DNA of 64,000 nucleotides from Bacteroidales bacterium. GTDB lineage: Bacteria; Bacteroidota; Bacteroidia; Bacteroidales; UBA932. The translations under genes and the position numbers were made by a program. Positions within the stretch are counted from its first letter, which is position 1, and every line of letters begins with the position of its first letter. Below the pieces are notes generated by a model. That model made no database searches. It was not told the DNA's origin and saw only the letters and a list, made by a program, of their open reading frames with translations. Positions 60,748 through 64,000 of this stretch are shown piece by piece. The stretch spans positions 124,001 to 188,000 of the forward strand of contig JAGCVJ010000011.1 of NCBI GenBank assembly GCA_017962375.1. The letters run 5' to 3'.

Positions 60748-62223
60748 TCAGGCTGCCAGAATTTCTTCGGCTTTTTTCTTCAAATGCCTCATGTGCAGGC
60801 AGACAGCGGTGGTCACTACAACAGTGGTGACTGCGGCGAGTATTGCGCCAAGGCTCTGCTCGAGCCCCATCATCTGGCCTGAAATGAACACGAAGTCTGT
60901 GCAGATGAAAGTCATGAATATGGCCGGAATAATGGAAACCAGCCAGTAAGGCCCCTTGCCCAGAGAATTGCTTCTAAGATACAGGAACACCGTTATAGCC
61001 CACAGGGTGAATACCGCCAGCGTCTGGTTTGCCCAGGCGAAGTATCTCCAGAGGATGTCGTAGTTCATCAGAGTGATGGCGTAGCCGATGGCGAACATTG
61101 GTATACAGATATAGAGCCTCTTGAGAATGCTCTTCTGCTCCATTCCCATAAAGTCGGCGATAATGAGCCTTGAGCTTCTGAAAGCAGTGTCTCCCGATGT
61201 GATAGGGGCGGCAACCACTCCCAGCAGAGCCAGTATAGCCCCGAACTTTCCGAGTGTGGTTCTGGTGATGGTGTTCACTGCCCAGGAGGCGTCATTGCCG
61301 TTGTCGGCCAGCGCTGCGTTCAGTCCGGCCAGGCTGTCTTCCAGACCGTTGTAGCCTCTGAAGAATGCCATTGCGGCGGCGGCCCAGATCAGGGCGATTA
61401 TGCTCTCGGAGATCATTGCCCCGTAGAACACGCTGCGGCTTTCCTTGCGGTCCTTGAGGCATCTTGCCATCATCGGGCTTTGCGTTGCGTGGAATCCGGA
61501 GATTGCTCCGCAGGCTATGGTTATGAACATTGTAGGAATAATAGGGAACTTGGCCGCTTCGGTCTTGAAGTTCTCGAACGATGTCAGATCAGGAATGGTG
61601 TACGCTCCGAAGAACAGCACGTAGAGAATACCCAATGCCATGAATATCAGCGCTATTCCGAAGATAGGATAAACGTTTCCGATAATCTTGTCTATAGGAA
61701 GCAGCGTTGCAAGAATGTAGTATGCGAACACTATGTAAAGCCAGATGCTCTTGTCCCATCCGGTCATGGACGCCAGGATTCCGGCAGGGCCCAGCATAAA
61801 CACGGCTCCCACCATTATCATCATTACCACGGCAAAAAGCCTCATCACCTGCTTTGTGGTCATACCCAGATACCTTCCTATGATTTCCGGCAGGCTGGCT
61901 CCCTTGTGGTTGAGGCTCATCACTCCGGCTATGAAGTCGTGCATTGCGCCCATGAAGATTCCGCCCAGCGTTATCCACAGAAAAGCAACCGGCCCGTAGG
62001 TGGCGCCCAGCACAGCTCCGAAGATCGGCCCCAGTCCCGCAATGTTCAGAAGCTGAATCAGGAAAGTCTTCCACCTTGGCAGAGGGAGGTAGTCCACTCC
62101 GTCGAACATTGTCTTTGAAGGAACCTGCTTGTCGTGCTTGATTCCGCAGATCTTCTCCAGGAAACTTCCGTATGTGAAATAAGCTATTATCAATGCCGCA
62201 AGGCAAATCAGGAATGTAGTCAT
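60748..62223 (-). CDS. CstA-family carbon starvation transporter
   Basis: A 491-aa membrane protein with about 14 segments and CstA motifs near the N-terminus (HDKQVPSKTMFDGVDYLPLPRWKTFLIQLLNIAGLGPIFGAVLGATYGPVAFLWI). It lacks the extra length of the enterobacterial CstA/BtsT and resembles the short Bacteroidota form. The family imports peptides or pyruvate. The start codon overlaps a 12-bp palindrome built on ATCGCGAT (62222-62233). Confidence 0.93.
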   Translation of the reverse strand: MTTFLICLAALIIAYFTYGSFLEKICGIKHDKQVPSKTMFDGVDYLPLPRWKTFLIQLLNIAGLGPIFGAVLGATYGPVAFLWITLGGIFMGAMHDFIAGVMSLNHKGASLPEIIGRYLGMTTKQVMRLFAVVMMIMVGAVFMLGPAGILASMTGWDKSIWLYIVFAYYILATLLPIDKIIGNVYPIFGIALIFMALGILYVLFFGAYTIPDLTSFENFKTEAAKFPIIPTMFITIACGAISGFHATQSPMMARCLKDRKESRSVFYGAMISESIIALIWAAAAMAFFRGYNGLEDSLAGLNAALADNGNDASWAVNTITRTTLGKFGAILALLGVVAAPITSGDTAFRSSRLIIADFMGMEQKSILKRLYICIPMFAIGYAITLMNYDILWRYFAWANQTLAVFTLWAITVFLYLRSNSLGKGPYWLVSIIPAIFMTFICTDFVFISGQMMGLEQSLGAILAAVTTVVVTTAVCLHMRHLKKKAEEILAA

Positions 62224-62321
62224 ATCGCGATATTGATTTTACAAAACAAAAGTAGCAATAAAAACGCCCGGTTGTATTTCTGCATTTTTCATTAACTTTG
62301 AGATATCAAAAACAGTCAACT

Positions 62322-63134
62322 ATGAAATATGTTCTTTTTATTATCTCAGCGATGATGCTGGTTGTCCCTTCCTGCAAGACCAGCAACAACAATTCAGAAG
62401 CCGTTCAGAACGCCGCTGATTCAGTTGCCGCACAGCCTGTTGAAGAGCCTGTGGCTCAGGCCCCTGAAAACACCAAGTACAATCCGAATGATGCCCGCAC
62501 GTTCGGCGTGGTGGGCCCCGTTCAGGAAATCCGCTTCTCAAAAGCTTTGCTTTCCACGACTTCCACCGAGGAGCAGGGAGATCCTTGGCTGGAATCCAAT
62601 GCACTTGAAATGACATTCGACGAGTGGGGAAGAGTAACTCTGGACGGTCTTGCAGGTTGCAAGTATGTCTACGACGAAAACGGCAAGTTCATCAAAGGCT
62701 TTTCAGACAAGACGGTGATGGTGCGAGACGACAACGGCCGTATTATAAACTATGCCAACACCAGCATTGAGGGAATAGATGATTATTCAAAAATCAACTT
62801 TGACGAATACATAGCCAAGAGTTTTGAATATGACGAGCTCGGCAGAGTTATCAAGGCCACATACAGCGGCTGGGAGTGGATGACAGACTATGAGTACGAG
62901 TATTTTGGCGGAAATGTCTATCCGACCAAAGCTACTTACGAAAGCACTGCCGAATCTCTTGTAATTAAAGGAACCATTACCTATGCCTATAAAGAATATG
63001 ACCAGTACGGAAACTGGACTGAAAGGCAAGTGGTCTGGGAAGAAGAGACTCGCGACTGCGGCGGCGCAGGCGAGCCTGAGATCTCCAAAGACGAATACCT
63101 GGAACGCCGCGTAATAAAGTACTATCAGGAATAA
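62322..63134 (+). CDS. Lipoprotein with YD-type repeats
   Basis: A 270-aa protein from MKYVLFII with lipoprotein signal (MMLVVPSC), an Ala/Glu/Pro-rich spacer and a beta-rich body with repeated Tyr-Asp units (YVYDENGKFIKGF, FEYDELGRVIKATY, YKEYDQYGNWTERQ), similar to single Rhs/YD repeats. It has no toxin or catalytic domain. Function is unknown. Confidence 0.8.
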   Translation: MKYVLFIISAMMLVVPSCKTSNNNSEAVQNAADSVAAQPVEEPVAQAPENTKYNPNDARTFGVVGPVQEIRFSKALLSTTSTEEQGDPWLESNALEMTFDEWGRVTLDGLAGCKYVYDENGKFIKGFSDKTVMVRDDNGRIINYANTSIEGIDDYSKINFDEYIAKSFEYDELGRVIKATYSGWEWMTDYEYEYFGGNVYPTKATYESTAESLVIKGTITYAYKEYDQYGNWTERQVVWEEETRDCGGAGEPEISKDEYLERRVIKYYQE

Positions 63135-63169
63135 CCTTATCCTTTTTACCCCCCCCCGCAAAGCAACTT

Positions 63170-63234
63170 CCTTGCATTCTCCGAGGCTCTTTGTTGTATA
63201 ATCGCAGAAGAAAGAAGAAATAGCCTCTGCAAGG
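63170..63234 (+). repeat. Imperfect inverted repeat between lipoprotein genes
   Basis: CCTTGC (63170-63175) plus GAGGCT (63183-63188) is mirrored by AGCCTC (63222-63227) plus GCAAGG (63229-63234). The spacer lengths differ (7 and 1 bases). It may fold as a terminator-like structure after the YD lipoprotein gene, but it lacks a T tract. The rest of the gap to 63389 holds only a run of C residues at about 63149-63158. Confidence 0.4.
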
Positions 63235-63389
63235 CAAGTATCTGATATTTAATGATATATGACTTTTCTGGTGCGGAAAGAGAAGCACTATAAAATTCAT
63301 AATGTACTGATAAACAGAGGCTTTGCGTGCAGGGGCTTATCTTGCTGGTATGGTGTTTGCGTAAGAATCAAATAGCTATATTCATCGAT

Positions 63390-64000
63390 ATGTTAAAGAA
63401 TACAATTAAAGTCACAATCTTTATCGTGATGATATTGATGACCAAAGGACTGTTAGCACAAGATGCTGATATTGTTGATTCTTTAAATGTCATTTCAATA
63501 GAAGATTTAGACGGAAAGGTAATAGATGATTATCTTGATGCTGTAAAGCATATCAAGCACAACAACTTTGGAAAGTTCCAGACAACTTACAAGGTGTTTT
63601 ACGGTAGTGAAAAGCAGACTCCTGACAAGACGGGCAATACCTGTTTTGTCTATAAGCTCGGAAGCAATGGAGGTGTTCATCCGGCAATATCTTATCCGCT
63701 GTCTCCTGACTATGACTCCACGGCAACTAGGTTAAGTGCTTGGAACGTATGGCTGGCAGGACATACATTGTACTATCTGGATATGCCGAACAAGAAATTC
63801 AAAGAAAAACATAAGGATCTTGAACTCCTGCTTCACAAGGAAAAGGAAGGAGAATACATACTGTTTACGGTATTTGACAGAAGATACCAGAGAAAAGATG
63901 AGACGACTATTAAATACAATCCTAAAGTTAAACAGGTTGTTGAAATTACACGAGTCATTGAGAATTCAGCTTTCCTGTATATCTCTTTTGCTTCAATTAA
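63390..64000 (+). CDS. Secreted protein of unknown function, partial
   Basis: An open frame from ATG 63390 runs off the right edge (203 codons visible). It starts with a signal peptide (MLKNTIKVTIFIVMILMTKGLLAQ), then a mixed hydrophilic body (IEDLDGKVIDDYLDAVKHIKHNNFGKFQTTYKVFYG, NTCFVYKLGSNGGVHPAISYPLSPDYDS). No family is recognised. It is AT-richer than its left neighbours. Confidence 0.7.
   Translation, partial: MLKNTIKVTIFIVMILMTKGLLAQDADIVDSLNVISIEDLDGKVIDDYLDAVKHIKHNNFGKFQTTYKVFYGSEKQTPDKTGNTCFVYKLGSNGGVHPAISYPLSPDYDSTATRLSAWNVWLAGHTLYYLDMPNKKFKEKHKDLELLLHKEKEGEYILFTVFDRRYQRKDETTIKYNPKVKQVVEITRVIENSAFLYISFASI

Overview
The window comes from a member of the Bacteroidota, most likely order Bacteroidales, with roughly 50% G+C. 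The support is a SusC/SusD pair behind an ECF sigma/FecR pair, many promoter boxes of the Bacteroidota TAnnTTTG type, the atp gene order D-C-(I)-B-E-F-H-A-G, a type 2 isoleucyl-tRNA synthetase, a large alpha-2-macroglobulin and many small lipoproteins. There is no rRNA gene, so genus and species cannot be given. No database search was possible; all calls come from reading the sequence.

Layout. 1-5141 (minus strand) is a peptide-export operon: a 45-aa membrane peptide, a C39-peptidase ABC transporter, two small double-glycine-leader peptides, a TolC-like outer-membrane protein and an HlyD-like adaptor cut by the left edge. It looks like an undescribed two-peptide bacteriocin-like system, with a promoter and an 18-bp palindrome in front. 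5262-11680 is mostly housekeeping: CvpA, IleRS with a swapped GIHH signature, a histone-H1-like tail fused to a DksA-like domain, LspA, two tRNA-Ser genes and a CD225/dispanin protein. 11690-23100 holds a DUF2752 protein, then sigma/FecR, SusC/SusD, a surface lipoprotein, an M20 peptidase, a cyanophycinase-family lipoprotein and a YfcC carrier; together they suggest uptake and breakdown of a peptide polymer, possibly cyanophycin-like.

23104-31198 holds an LRR/GNAT operon, a CpxP/Spy-like protein, a frameshifted small gene, TonB, a TPR-AraC membrane regulator followed by a promoter and hairpin with no gene, a BPL_N lipoprotein, a VanX-like dipeptidase and a 109-aa HExxH protein. 31206-38894 holds the alpha-2-macroglobulin and a PKD-domain lipoprotein. 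38904-42934 is an AT-richer accessory island: a four-cysteine RiPP precursor, a radical SAM/SPASM maturase and a PqqD-like protein, then a piece of a broken PKD gene, an unknown secreted protein, a DUF4491 protein and a BRO-N/Fic protein.

43073-51483 holds a TonB-dependent receptor, a lipoprotein, a DUF2207/LemA pair, a 5'-nucleotidase-type phosphatase, a ThiS-like beta-grasp protein and a TMEM43-family protein. 51650-58816 is the complete F1Fo ATP synthase operon. 58817-64000 holds a metallo-beta-lactamase-fold hydrolase, a NUDIX regulator, a CstA-family transporter, a YD-motif lipoprotein and a secreted protein cut by the right edge.

The strongest leads are the two peptide systems (double-glycine export operon and radical SAM RiPP cassette), the GIHH IleRS, the strongly over-represented octamer ATCGCGAT, and the orphan promoter/terminator unit next to the AraC-type regulator.
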